This document shows positions 1 to 10,516 of a stretch of DNA of 64,000 nt, in pieces. The DNA is taken from positions 2,623,603 through 2,687,602 of the forward strand of contig VZQC01000544.1 in NCBI GenBank assembly GCA_009823505.1, in the 5' to 3' direction. The notes below the pieces were generated by a model that saw nothing but the letters and a program-made list of their open reading frames with translations, had not been told where the DNA came from and made no database searches. The number at the start of each line of letters is the position of its first letter. The stretch's first letter is position 1. The position numbers and the translations under genes were made by a program. Source of the DNA: Rhizomys pruinosus. Taxonomy: Eukaryota > Chordata > Mammalia > Rodentia > Spalacidae.

Positions 1-650
1 ATGGAGCCCGTGATCCCAGCACTCAGGATGCTGAGATGGAGCCCGTGATCCCAGAACTCAAGATGCTGAGATGGAGCCCGTGACCTCTGCACTCAGGACA
101 CTGAGATGGAGCCCAGGATCCCAGAACTCAGGATGCTGAGATGGAGCTGGTGATCCCAGCACTCAAGATGCTGAGATGGAGTCCGTGATCCCAGGACTCA
201 AGATGCTGAGATGGAGCCCGTGATCTTTGCACTCAGGACACTGAGATGGAGCCCAGGATCCCAGAACTCAGGATGCTGAGAAGGAGCTGGTTATCCCAGC
301 ACTCAAGATGCTGAGATGGAGCCCGTGATCCCTGCACTCAAGACGCTGATATGGAGCTGGTGATCCCAGCACTCAGGATGCTGAGATGGAGCTGGTGATC
401 CCAGCACTCAAGACACCGAGATGGAGCCCATGATCCCAGCACTCAAGATGCTGAGATGGAGCCCGGAATTCCAGCACTCAAGATGCTGAGATGGAGCCCA
501 GGATCCCAGAACTCAGGATGCTGAGATGGAGCACAGGATCCCAGGACTCAGGATGCTGAGATGGAGCCCAGGATCCCACGACTCAAGATACCGAGATGAA
601 GCCAGGATCCCAGCACTCAAGTTGCTGAGATGGAGCTGGTCATCCCAGAA
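1..650. repeat. 35-bp minisatellite, about 18.6 units
   Basis: Eighteen consecutive units start with atggag (or a one-base variant) and end with gctgag or actgag; all are 35 bp except one of 34 bp at 596-629. A partial unit stops near 650, where A-rich non-repetitive sequence begins. The array is cut by the left edge, so its true length is unknown. Units at 106-140, 246-280 and 491-525 are identical, and units 71-210 resemble units 211-350, which gives a 140-bp higher-order period. Thirty-five is not a multiple of three, so short open frames here (for example 526-723) are by-products. Confidence 0.95.
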
Positions 651-754
651 TTTTTTGGAGAAAAAATTTAAAGGGAACAGCAGCAACAAAAAGACTTGCT
701 CAAAGAACTTACCTAAAGAGTAAACTTCTGCATCAAAAAAGTTAAAAAAAAAAA

Positions 755-895
755 GACTTGAGAAAAAGATACAAGACAGGACTTAACATGTACAGCAGGA
801 TGCATGAGCATGGGGGTGAGGCATGGATTGGGGAGAAAGGCATAAACTTGATTAAGAAATATTGTATGAAATGCACAAAAGCTCAATAAAAATTT
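755..895 (+). mobile_element. L1-type 3' UTR tail fragment
   Basis: The segment follows the same order seen in other L1 tails of this window: gatacaagacag, a gcatgag/G-rich part, atgtatgaaat-like sequence, then caataaaaattt. It therefore looks like a 5'-truncated L1 3' end on the plus strand. No ORF2 is attached and no target duplication was identified, so this rests on similarity to the copies at 38889-39027 and the reverse complements of 43060-43190 and 3345-3480. Confidence 0.45.
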
Positions 896-1217
896 AAGGA
901 AAAAAGTCTCATGTTTTACAATCTAAAGGCAAAGTTAGGAGCTACTTCTCCCTTGTTCGATAAAATACATCATTCTGAGCTTTATGCATTATTATTTTCT
1001 TTTCAGTGAAATTGGCACTTGTACTGTTTTGTGTCAGAAACTTTAAATCACATTGTCTGATTTAAATCACTCCCCCATCTGAGAGTCTAGTGAGCTCAAA
1101 GTTATGAAGTCTGTTGGGAGATCCTTGTAAGATCTGTAAGGATGAAGGTGATTTGAGAGAAAATGCCCATCTAGAAATGCCTTTTCTCTATTTCATAAGT
1201 GATTAAGACTGGAATCC

Positions 1218-1480
1218 AGTTTTAAAAAGTGTTCAAACATTCATAACCATCAAAGAAATGCAAATTAAAGCTATTTTGAGATCTCATCTTACCCTAGTCA
1301 GAAGGGCTATTATGAAGCCAGACATGGTGGTACATCCTTTGATTCCAGCACTAGAGAAGCAGAGGTAGAAGAGATCTGTGGGTTCAAGGACAGCTGGACT
1401 ACAGAGTGAGACATGAGTAAAAAAAAAAAAAAAAAGAATGGCTTTTATCAGGAAAACAATAAGTATGGAGGCTATTCTTA
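1218..1480 (+). mobile_element. old L1 ORF2 3' fragment, split by B1
   Basis: The bases 1218-1314 (catcaaagaaatgcaaatta, then a tcagaagggctat-like part) match the L1 ORF2 stretch just upstream of the C-terminal domain. The sequence resumes after the B1 at 1436. It is too diverged to give an open frame. Orientation is opposite to the L1 that begins at about 1508. Confidence 0.6.
1316..1435 (+). mobile_element. B1 SINE (diverged)
   Basis: It starts gccagacatggtggtacat and ends in a pure A-run at 1419-1435. The inner part resembles 7SL-derived B1 (ccagcactagagaagcagagg, then gttcaaggacagctgg). Imperfect target duplications flank it: gaagggctattat at 1301-1313 and gaatggcttttat at 1436-1448. Many mismatches to B1 imply an old copy. 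Confidence 0.8.
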
Positions 1481-1655
1481 AACTTGGTTTGCAAAGTTTT
1501 CACAATCTCTTTTTTATTATTCTTCTTTTTCCTTTGTTTTTTTTTTAAGGGATTCACAATATAAGAGCACAGTTGTTTTCAGATCACATTAACATTGCTC
1601 AATTTGCTATACAATTAGGTAATTGGTGATAGCATCCACAGATGAGGGATACTAT

Positions 1656-1982
1656 TCATCTTTTGTTTTTCTGGGACTGTGTTACTTCACTCAGCATGAT
1701 ATCTTCTAGCTCCATCCATTTACCTGCAAAGTTCATGATGCCATCTTTCTTTACCACTGCATAGAACTCCATTGTGTAGATGTACCACATTTTCTCTATC
1801 CACTCGACAGTTGAGGGGCACTTGGGTTGGTTCCAGCTCCTAACTATTGTGAAGAGAGCTGCAATAAACATGGCTGTGCATGTATCTCTGCAGTAAGATG
1901 AGTCTTGTAGGTACATACCCAGGAGTGGTATGGCTGAGTCAAGTGACAAGTTCATTCCAAGTCTTCCAAGGGTTCTCCACAC
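1656..1982 (-). pseudogene. L1 ORF2p C-terminal remnant (108 codons)
   Basis: The frame encodes the last part of L1 ORF2p, with recognisable pieces PLLGMY, FIAALFTI, WNQPKCPS and MWYIYTMEFYAVVKKDG, and it ends KNKR before the 3' UTR. This domain lies downstream of the reverse transcriptase and has no catalytic motif of its own. It is only a fragment of an ORF2 that is normally about 1280 residues; upstream parts are missing because of 5' truncation. The start methionine is internal and not a real initiation site. Confidence 0.85.
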
Positions 1983-2100
1983 TGCTTTCCATAGTGGCTG
2001 TACCAGTTTACATTCCCACCAGTAGTGGATGAGTGTTCCACTTTCCCCACAACCTCTCCAGCACTTGGTATCATTTGTTTTCTTGATCCTAGCCAGTCTT

Positions 2101-2324
2101 TATTTTTATTTATTTACTTTTTTGCGTGTATGAATGCACTGTCTGCATGTAGTTTGTGCACCTGTGTCATGCAATGCCGCGGAGTTCAGAAGAGGGTGTT
2201 GGATTCCCCTGGAACTGGAGTTAAAGACGGATCTCAGCCACCACGTGGGTGCTGGGGATCAAACCCAGGTCCTCTGCAAGAGCAGTCGGTGCTCTTAACT
2301 GCTAGGTCATCTCTCCAGCCCAGG
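2101..2324 (-). mobile_element. B3-like SINE inserted in L1
   Basis: The reverse complement begins gggctggagagatgacctag (A-box region) and contains a B-box-like gggtttgatcc, as in pol III-transcribed tRNA-derived SINEs. The A-rich tail is at the left. Flanking duplications tcctagccagtctt (2087-2100) and tcctagccactctt (2325-2338) lie in the host L1, so the SINE is younger than that L1. Confidence 0.93.
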
Positions 2325-2495
2325 TCCTAGCCACTCTTATTGGAGTAAGATGATATCTTAAAGTGGTTTTAATTTGCATTCCCTTAATTATTGGCAATGC
2401 TGAACACTGAACACTTTTTAAGATGTTTCTCAGCCATCTCTAATTCCTCACTTGTGAAGTCTCTGTTCAGCTCTCTGCTCCATCTTTTTTATTAT

Positions 2496-2499
<4 letters not shown>

Positions 2500-2536
<37 letters not shown>

Positions 2537-2548
2537 CACATACACACT
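2500..2548. repeat. (CA)n microsatellite
   Basis: About 24 CA units with single interruptions (cgca, ata). It sits exactly at the 5' truncation point of the minus-strand L1. Confidence 0.97.
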
Positions 2549-3339
2549 TTAGTCTGTTCACTGGTACTTGTAAGTAAATATGTTTAGTGGCCAGCTGACC
2601 ACTTGGAACTGCATAAAGATAACAGAGAAGCTGCACCTATGGTCTCAACAATAGGGTTGCCTAAACAAGACCTGCATAAGGTCAGCACAAGTTTACATGC
2701 CAACGTGGATGGGGAAATTAAATTTCACAAGGTCCCACCTCTAGATGAGGAACTGTAGAGGCAAATGGCAGCTGAGAGAGGCAGAAGCAGTTTTCTCCAG
2801 AGTTGGGCTCCTCGACTGACTAACAAATATTTTATTGAGAAGTTAGGGTCTAAGTTCATCAGAGAAGTCTATTCATATTCTTCCTTTATATTTTTGTGTC
2901 CCTTTCTGGTTTTGCCATCAGAGAAATTCTAGCTTTGTAGATTGACCTTGATAGTGTGCCTTCCCTTTCTTCTTTGAACAGTTGGGAGAGTTGGGTTTTC
3001 CTTTTAAGATTGGGTGGCATCCAGGAATACATCCTGTGATTTTCTTTATGGGGAGACATTACCTCTTCCATTTTGGTACTTGTGGATCTATTTAAGTTGC
3101 TCATACTTATTAATTTAACTTCTGTCTATGTGTACCTAGGATATTATGTGTATGTGTTATGTGCATCTAAGTATACATTACTTCTAGACTTTTTTTCTTA
3201 GTAAAAATTTCCATTTACTATTTCTGAACACTGGAAATTTTAGGTAATAAAGATAATTTTATTACTACAATTCTTTTGATTCTATAAAATTTTTATTGTA
3301 TGATCTCAGTTAAGCTCACAGAACTTGTTGGCATTTCTT
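2549..3339. other. unassigned intergenic sequence
   Basis: I recognise no gene, RNA or repeat family here. Open frames are short (72 codons at most) and lack any known motif. Confidence 0.5.
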
Positions 3340-3835
3340 TTTTATTGATGTTTTGTGTATTTCATACATCATTTTTCAATTCAGTTCAGGTATATTCCCC
3401 TTTCCCTTCCCCCCACCCAACAGCACCCCACTGCAGATCATGCATTCTGCCATAACTGTCTTGCATCTTTCTCTCAGTCTTTTTTTTTATGCTTAGGAAT
3501 TCACATTTTCCTCCATTAATTTTATATTACTCTAAAATATGGATACATATTATCCACCCATATATAGTAATTACAGAGTCTAAAAATAATTGATGGGTGG
3601 ATTCTAGAGCCCATTGGGAGATTCACATTATAACAACATAGTTACTTTCAGATAAACAGAAATATAAGAATAATGTTATTCAGCTTGCCTTTCATCTGGG
3701 GGATTTGGTGTTAACATCCACAAATGAGGGAAACCATTCTCCATTTGTCTTTCTGGGACTGTGCTACTTCACTCAACATAATGGCTTCGAGCTCCATCCA
3801 TTTACCTGCAAAGTTCATAATGCCACTTTTGTAAT
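3340..3835 (-). mobile_element. L1 3' end, minus strand
   Basis: Read on the minus strand, the end of ORF2 (about 3835-3740) is followed by a 3' UTR with a G-rich tract (3400-3420 on the opposite strand) and a terminal atcaataaaaaag at about 3345. The same tail organisation occurs at 43058-43520, which supports common ancestry. It is severely 5'-truncated at about 3835. Confidence 0.75.
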
Positions 3836-4154
3836 ATAAATTTTCAAAGTATTGTCTAAAGAATCTCCAGTATTCATTGCAATTTGTTGCAACATCCCAA
3901 TTTTATCTATGATGTTATTGATTCACGTCTTCTCCTTATTTTGGTTAGTTTATCTGGGCTTTGTCAACCTCATTTATCTTCTTGATGAACCAAATTTTGT
4001 CTGGTTTGCTTTGTGTATTGTTCTTTCAGTCTCTATTTTATTAATTCTTCCTTGATATTTATTTTTTCTTGCTACACACCAATTCAGGGGTTTGGCTCAT
4101 TCTTGTTTTCCTAAGTTCTTGAGGTACATCATTAAAGTAGTAATCTGAGATTGT

Positions 4155-4495
4155 TCTGATTTTGTGTGTGTGTTTGTATGTGTCCATGTACATGCATGTC
4201 AGGGTACATGTGGGGTTTCGTGGAGAACCTAAGGTGCTACTCTTCAGGAATCATCCAATTTGTTTTGAGATGAAGTCTCTCTCTTGCCAAGAAGTTAGAA
4301 AGCAGGTGAGAATGGGAGGCAGAAGATCCCAGACACCTTCCTTTTTCTGCCTTCCCTCCCCAGTGCTGGGATTACAATGAGCCTGTGCCATCCTGCCTGA
4401 CATTGTGTATGAGTTCTGAAGATCAAACTCAGGTCCTTGTGCTTGCAAGGCAAGCCTTTTACTGATCTTTTATCAATCCTGATCTCTCTGGCTTT
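4155..4495 (-). mobile_element. diverged SINE-like segment (B4/B3 type)
   Basis: It begins with a TG-rich stretch and contains agtgctgggattacaatgag and aaactcaggtccttgtgctt, both typical of the 5' halves of rodent SINEs in reverse orientation. A composite of two old SINEs is possible. No target duplication was seen. Confidence 0.45.
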
Positions 4496-5111
4496 TTAAT
4501 GTAACCTTCATAGTCAGAACCATAAATTTTAGAACCAAGCAGACTTAGCTATATCCGAAATGTTCTGGTAAGTTAAACTTTCAGTTTCATGTGATTCTAG
4601 GAATTTAAAGTTTCCTGTGAGTTCTTCGTCAATGACCCACTGGTCATCCGAGAAAATATTTGTTTCCAAATCTTTGTGCACTTTCTGTAATTTCTCTTGG
4701 GATTGATTTCTAATTTTGTGTCCCTATGATCTTATAAAATTAAGATATTATTTCAACTCTTTTATATTTGTTAAGACTTGCTTTCTGGCCTAGAATATAG
4801 TCATATCTGGTATATGAAATATTTCATAGATTATCTGTTAAGTTCACTGGTTCTATGATATAGTTCATCTGTGTTCCTTTTTCTATTCCACGAATTCGTA
4901 GAATTGGTCTCTTGATTGTGTCTCAGAGTTCTTGTAAGTTGTCCTTACTGCTCATTTATTTTTTTTCCTTCTTTATGTTTGATTACATGTTTCTTTCACC
5001 TTGTCCTCCATCCTTGATATTCTTTCTTCTGCTTTGTAGATAGAGTCTATTAGTGATGCTTTTCACTGTGATTTTTATTTGATTGAGTTTTCATTTCCAA
5101 CATCTTTATTT

Positions 5112-5300
5112 TTCATTCAAAATTCCATTTGTTTATTGTGTGGGGGTTGCCATTGCATGTGTGTTGAGGTCAGAGGACAACTCCTGGGGGTTGGCTCTCT
5201 CCTTCCCCCATGGAAGCCCATGGGATGGAACTCAGGTCTCCACACATGGCAGCACATGCCTTTACCTCCTGGCCCATCTCCCTGGGCTCTCTCTACTTTT
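5112..5300 (-). mobile_element. diverged B3/B4-like SINE
   Basis: The stretch ttgaggtcagaggacaactc followed by aactcaggtctccacacatg and a terminal cccatctccc is the reverse complement of an old rodent B3/B4-type SINE body. It interrupts the ancient L1 around it. Confidence 0.55.
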
Positions 5301-5660
5301 TAAATTTCGATTTCCTTGGTGACTTTTTCCATTTGTATTGTTGAATTTTCCATCTGCTGGTTTTCTTAACTATTTTGCTAATCTTTCCCCCCATGTTGCT
5401 GACTTTCCTCTCCAGGTTCTGGATTCGATTCATCTACTTGTTTGTATCCTCTGTGAGGTCACTAATCATTACTAGTAAGCTTTGGACAGCTTTGTCTGAC
5501 ACTTTACCTATATCAGCATCTTTGATTTCATTTCAGTAGCTGAGGAGTTAGGAAAGTTTAGAACAATCACATCATCTTGGTTTGTTATAATTCTTTGTTT
5601 CTGTGTTGCAGTTTATGCACCTGTGAGCTTGTATATCTCTTCCAGTTTTATTCGGTCTCG

Positions 5661-6625
5661 CCTTTGTAGATGTGACACGGCTGAGAATATCACAGATACT
5701 TATTCTCTGTGTGGGATCAGTTGTAGAATTCTTTAATAGTCTACATCAGTTGCAAAAACAAGTTTCTTTGATGAGTGGTGACTGGAATACTTGCCTGTAA
5801 ATATAAGGATACATATTTAGCATACAGTAAGAAAGCACATTTGTCTAAGGATATGACATATGTAGGGTTTTCTCTAGGATCGGTGACCCCTCCAGTTATG
5901 TCTACTTGATTATGTTTACACTGCCACACAAGAGTTCCCTTCCATGGAGCTGGCTTTAGGTCCAATTAGGTAGCTGTTGGTTACCCCCAAGCTAAAAGTG
6001 TCACTATTGCATCCATATAGTTTACTGTGCTGGTCATTGTTGCAGTTATTAGGCTTTAAATCTGGGATTGGACCACTGATTGATTTTTCTCCCTTATTTA
6101 CAGTGTCCTCTAGAACTATGAGTGCTAGTCTTCAGGGAGGAGGCTTCCACCTCAGTTCCAGCTCCAAGATCTGTATTCAAACTATGTCCTGTCTTCAATA
6201 ATATAGAGTCTTGTCTTCAAGTTCTAGGAGGTAATCAAGGCCTGTGGCAATAGCCTGTATTATTTTGGAAGTCTATTTGATTATCTTGACCAACAACTCA
6301 AAGGGAAGTTTGTCCTGTGTGTTACTGTGTTTCCTGATCCATAGCCTTCAGCAGTGGGCCTCAACTCTAGCAAAAGGGCCATTAGCAACTGATTACTCCT
6401 GGGTGAGGAAGAGTGAATCTTCTTTAAGGGAGTGACTCTAAATAGGCTGATTAGACTCTAGTGTTCCAAGGACAATCTGGGTACAATTTTGACCAGATAG
6501 GATTTAACATATGTGACCAAATGCATGAAATTCAGTAAAGAATGCAGGAGGAGGAGGTCTAAATCTGATTATAATCTATTATATGAAATGTACAGAAATT
6601 CAATAAAATATTTTAAAAACAAAAT
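5661..6625 (+). mobile_element. Lx-type L1 3' end with inverted 5' part
   Basis: Bases 5661 to about 6335 run in the same direction as the minus-strand Lx 3' UTR at 9395-10300 (shared aagtttctttgatgag and cttgaccaacaactcaaagg-like blocks). Bases about 6335-6625 match the terminal part of that UTR in the opposite direction, ending aattcaataaaatatttt. The result is an inverted upstream segment joined to a sense-orientation tail, with about 600 nt of UTR missing at the join: the standard twin-priming outcome. Confidence 0.72.
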
Positions 6626-6666
6626 TGATGATCACAGTTTATGACTAGTTCATGGGGATATATTTT

Positions 6667-6796
6667 TTAATTTTTTTTGTATTTTTTGAGACAGGTCTCC
6701 CTTTGGTCCCAGCTGGCCTGGAGCTCACTCTGTAGACCAGGCTGCCCTTGAACTCACAGAGATCTGCCTGCCTCTGCCTCCCACTCATGCCCCTGC
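6667..6796 (-). mobile_element. B1 SINE
   Basis: The reverse complement of B1 is clear (gtcccagctggcctggagct, then gagatctgcctgcctctgcc), with a T-run at the left. Duplications beginning catgggga (6651 and 6797) flank it. The 5' end of B1 is slightly truncated. Confidence 0.88.
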
Positions 6797-7358
6797 CATG
6801 GGGATGTTTTTTTAAAATCTTGGACTACTGTCAAAATATACCTATGTTATAAGTGATTGTTTATATTATAAAAGAAGAGAATTAATAATAAAAGCCACAT
6901 TTTCCTTTAAAAAGCTTTCCTTGTGATGTTTTGATATATTTATTCACATATTTGATATATTTGTACATAAGTAGACAAATAATTGCACACATAATAGTAT
7001 TGTAAGTCTTGTCAAAATGTGCACCTATACTAAATGTCAGCATTTAATATCAATAAATGAGTAGACTGAATTCAAGTTCAATTACTTGTTAAAATAATAT
7101 TAGCATACATTTTCAGACTTTTGTTTTTACTTTTCATGTTATAAAATGCATTACTAATTATTTAGAAGCATGTGATTCAAATCAAAATTCTTAGAAAAGT
7201 CTTAATATGTTTAAGACAGAATATTCAAATGTTTTAAAAACAGTTGTGCAAATGTTTGAAACTGACCTAGGACAACCCAGAAATGCAGCCAGTTTCACTT
7301 TATGTTTAAGACTGCTCACCACAGGGCAGCAAGTGCTTTACACTCTAATATGTTATTA
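6797..7358. other. AT-rich unassigned sequence
   Basis: AT-rich sequence with no recognised gene or repeat; all six frames are closed at short range. Confidence 0.5.
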
Positions 7359-7370
7359 GAAAATGTTATT

Positions 7371-7595
7371 GGGCTGGAGAGATGGCCTAGTGGTTAAGAG
7401 TGCCAGCTGCTCTTGCAGAGGACCCGGGTTTGATCCCCAGCACCCACATGGCGGCTGAGAACCATCTTTGACTCCAGTCCCAGGGGAATCCAATGCCCTC
7501 TTCTGACCTCTGTGGCATTGCATGACATGGGTGCACAGACCCACATGCAGATGATACATTCATACACATAAAAACTCAATAAAATTAAAAAAAGA
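7371..7595 (+). mobile_element. young B3-like SINE, short subtype
   Basis: It starts gggctggagagatggcctag and carries a B-box-like gggtttgatcc, then tacattcatacacat and an A-rich tail with an aataaa. Perfect 12-bp duplications gaaaatgttatt lie at 7359-7370 and 7596-7607, so the insertion is recent. This is one of the best-bounded copies of the species-typical family. Confidence 0.97.
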
Positions 7596-7710
7596 GAAAA
7601 TGTTATTAACTGGGACAATATCAAAGTACATCTTCAATTCAGAGTTAAACACTTTTTCTCACACACATGTCTCTGTGGAAAAGATTTCCAATTTTTTGTT
7701 TCTCTTCTTA

Positions 7711-7716
7711 CATATG

Positions 7717-7759
<43 letters not shown>
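7711..7759. repeat. (TA)n microsatellite
   Basis: TA-rich tract with tgta interruptions at both ends; the uninterrupted core is 7725-7750. Confidence 0.95.
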
Positions 7760-7894
7760 TTGCTCTGTTTTGATTTCTTGTGCTTGGGATTGAACTCTCA
7801 TTTGTGAGACATATACACAACTTAGCTACACTGAGCCTACACACTATATTCCAAATAATATTTACAACATTTTCCAAGGTACGTAGTTTTATTT

Positions 7895-8122
7895 AATTTA
7901 TTTTTAAAATTATTTTCTTTATTATTCTTATTTTATGCGTATGAGTGTATTGCCTGCATGTGTGTAAGTGCACCCATGCTGGTAATGCCACAAAGTCAGA
8001 AGGAGTCATCGTATTCTCCTGGAACTGGAGCTACAGACAATTGTTAGTTCCCGGGAATCGAATATGGATCTTCTGCAAGAGCAACTGGTGCTCTTAATCA
8101 CTGAGCCATATCTTTAGTCCCA
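7895..8122 (-). mobile_element. older B3-like SINE
   Basis: Reverse complement of the same SINE body (gcgtatgagtgtattgcctg at the tail side, ctgagccatatctttagtcc at the 5' end) with many substitutions. Imperfect gtagtt/taattaatt-like flanks near 7885 and 8127 may be its target duplication. Confidence 0.82.
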
Positions 8123-8145
8123 GCATGTAGTTATAATTAATTAGT

Positions 8146-8300
8146 TAATTAATTAACTTGGGACACTGCCTCACAATGTAATCCTGGCTGGTCTAGAACT
8201 CACTATGTAGAGTAGGCTGTCCTCAAAGTCACAAACATCTGCCTGCCTCTTATTTCAGAATGCTGGGGTTAAAGGCATGTACTACCATCTCAGATCCCAA
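8146..8300 (-). mobile_element. old B1 SINE
   Basis: Diverged reverse-complement B1: ggctggtctagaactcacta, then aacatctgcctgcctctta and ctggggttaaaggcatgtac. It lies just beyond a (TTAA)n patch. Confidence 0.8.
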
Positions 8301-8502
8301 GTTATCTATTTCTAAATTAGCATTATATCTACTAGTTTTTTCTTATTAAGTATATCATTACATTCTTTTTTACATGATTTTCAGTAAAGGAATTTTTGTA
8401 TATTTTAAATTTAAAATGATTATATAAGCAAGCATAAAATAGAATGTTGCTCCATATGTCCTACATAATATTATGGTATCTATACTGATGGGCCCATTAA
8501 AT

Positions 8503-8560
8503 TTCTTTTCATGGCAGGGTCTCCTTTTAGTCCCAGCTGGCCTGGAGCTCACTATGTAGA
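8503..8560 (-). mobile_element. B1 fragment
   Basis: A piece of about 58 bp of reverse-complement B1 (agtcccagctggcctggagc, then tcactatgtaga), cut off abruptly where the Lx-type 3' end starts. Confidence 0.65.
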
Positions 8561-8942
8561 TTCAACTTTTAATTGAATTTCTGTGTACAGAACATCTCAA
8601 TCAATCTTACTCACCTTTATACACCCTTCCGCACTGACATCCTCCCACAGCCTCCCCACTGATTCATATATTCTCTCATGTGTGTTAAGACCTATTCTGT
8701 TGTTAGTGTTCCCAGATGTTCCTCAGTGCTAGTTCATCTACTGAGGGTTAGTCAGCCTAAATCCCTCACTTTAGGAAGATCATCTCATCCTCACCCAGCA
8801 GCAATCAGTTGCCAATATTTCTTCAGCTAAGTTTGGAATCTGTTTCCCATTTCCGAAGCTGTGCTGGGGTATTGTCTGCTTGAGTTTGCATGCATCTTGT
8901 GCATGCTGACACCACTGCTGTAGGTTCATATGCACAGAATCC

Positions 8943-9310
8943 CAGAGGGCTGGGAACACAAAAGGACACAAATGGCCAAAGCATAGAGTATAAGAGTCTT
9001 CAGAATGCTGCTCCATGGATAGGACTCTTATATTAACCTTCACCATCCCAGGGCTCAGGAACGTGCATGTTGACACCACTGCTGTAGGTTCATATGCACA
9101 GAATCCCAGAAGCTTGTAGGACTCTATTTCCATATGTTCATGCACCTCCTCCCTGGTCCTTACAATCTTTCCACACTCTTTTCTGCAATGGTTCCTGAGC
9201 CTTGGGATGGTGAAGGTTAATATAAGAGTCCTATCCATGGAGCAGCATCCTGAAGACTCTTATACTCTACGCTTTGGCTATTTGTGTCCTTTTGTGTTCC
9301 TGGCCCTCTG
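8943..9310. repeat. 120-bp inverted repeat with 48-bp direct duplication
   Basis: Arms 8943-9062 and 9191-9310 are reverse complements with 6 mismatches in 120 (all transitions by my alignment). The left arm is inserted within the Lx 3' UTR and is bordered by a 48-bp direct duplication, 8899-8946 and 9063-9110, with one mismatch. The right arm is the normal UTR sequence, so the left arm is an inverted copy of it. The palindrome makes one reading frame of 152 codons (8780-9238, minus), which is not a gene. Confidence 0.92.
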
Positions 9311-9658
9311 TTACATGAAGGAGCATCATTAATGACAACTGGGATATTCATTACTGTCCGCTTTACCCTTTGTTTTATGTTCTATGAGCCTTGGATATAG
9401 AGGTTGCACTGTAGATGCACCACTTAGTCTTGAGCAATTCACAATGTCTCTGTGTGACCAATTGTGATGCGTTGTAATAGTCTCTGTGTGGTGCAAAGAA
9501 GCTTCTTTGATGAGTAGTGACTGGGATATTTGTCTGTAAATATAAGGATACAAATTTTTCACATAGTAAGAAATTTCATTAATCTAGGGATATGACAATC
9601 TATGACATCTCCAGTCATGTGTACTTGGATATGTTTATAGTATCACAAATGAGTTTCT

Positions 9659-9860
9659 GGGGCTGGAGAGATGGCCTAGCGGTTAAGAGTGTTGACTGCT
9701 CTTGCAGAGGACCCAGAGTCAATCCCCAGCACCCACATGGAGGCTGAGAACCATCTTTAACTCCAGTTCCAGGGGAATCTGACACCCTCTTCTGACCTCC
9801 GCGGCATCGCACGATGCGGGTGCACAAACCTACATGCAGACAGTATATTCATGCATATAA

Positions 9861-9897
<37 letters not shown>

Positions 9898-9908
9898 AAT
9901 TTAAAAAA
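9659..9908 (+). mobile_element. B3-like SINE, short subtype, in Lx 3' UTR
   Basis: It starts ggggctggagagatggccta and ends in a long (AAAT)n tail at 9856-9900. Target duplications caaatgagtttct (9646-9658) and taaatgagattct (9911-9923) lie in the flanking Lx UTR, which resumes after the insertion. Confidence 0.95.
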
Positions 9909-10436
9909 CATAAATGAGATTCTTCCCACTGAGTGGGGTTTTAGTCCAGTTCGGTCGCTGTTGACTGCCCCCCCAGATCAAAGTGCCACTACTGCACCGA
10001 TGACATGTGCTGTGCCTGTCATTGATGTGGTTATTTGGTCTTGAAATTGGCATTGGAACATCAATTAATGTTCTCCTTACCAGTCTGCATAGTGCTCTCC
10101 AAAGCTATGGGTTCTAGCCTTCAAGGAAATGGATTTTAGGTCAGTTCCAGCTCTACTGCCTCAAATTCTGTGTCCAAAGTATGTTCTGTCTTTAGCAAGA
10201 AGGTCTTACTTTCAAATTCTGGGAAGCAGTCAAGGGCTATGGCAATAGCCTGTGTAATGTCAGGAGTCTCTTGGACTACCCTGGCCAACAACGCAAAGGA
10301 AGGGTTCTCCAATCTGGCACTGCTTCATGTTATGTAGCCTTCAGTTATACACATGGACTCATGTAGAGATTTTGTATGTGTAATTTGCCATTAGGTTGTT
10401 AGACTAATATGATTCTCTCTTGTTTTACACTATATT

Positions 10437-10516
10437 ATTCTCTCTCTCTCTCTCTCTCTCTCTCCCTCTCCCTCTCCCTCTCCCTCTCCCTCTCCCTCTC
10501 CTTTTCCCTCTCCCTC
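10437..10516. repeat. (TC)n/(CTCCCT)n tract
   Basis: A pure TC run passes into repeated ctccct. On the minus strand this is a polypurine tract within the long L1 3' UTR, where rodent L1s commonly carry purine-rich sequence. Confidence 0.93.

Larger units (their letters stand above)
1508..2499 (-). mobile_element. 5'-truncated L1 (3' UTR plus ORF2 C-terminus)
   Basis: Read on the minus strand, the element runs from the ORF2 connection/C-terminal region (2499) to a 3' UTR and A-rich tail near 1510-1545. A SINE at 2101-2324 interrupts it. The 5' side stops at the CA microsatellite at 2500, so about five sixths of a full L1 is missing. The 3' UTR (agcacagttgttttcag in plus-strand reading) is shared with the L1s at 14483 and 39885. 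Confidence 0.88.
3836..5660 (-). mobile_element. ancient L1/HAL1-like fragment with SINE inserts
   Basis: Stretches such as 3900-4075 and 4500-5090 resemble, in reverse complement, the ORF2 endonuclease-RT junction and ORF1 coiled-coil parts of an old L1. Divergence is high and no frame is open for more than about 70 codons. Two diverged SINE-like segments (4155-4495 and 5112-5300) interrupt it. A HAL1 rather than a full L1 is possible; the family is not resolved. Confidence 0.5.

Noticed and set aside
1..650. Regularly repeated array resembling CRISPR
   Set aside because: Units are contiguous 35-bp tandem repeats without unique spacers, in a mammalian genome.
526..723. 65-codon frame at the minisatellite end
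   Set aside because: Mostly translated repeat units; no initiation context or homology.
8780..9238. 152-codon minus-strand frame with an internally repeated peptide
   Set aside because: The frame is created by the inverted repeat and direct duplication in an Lx 3' UTR; it is not protein coding.
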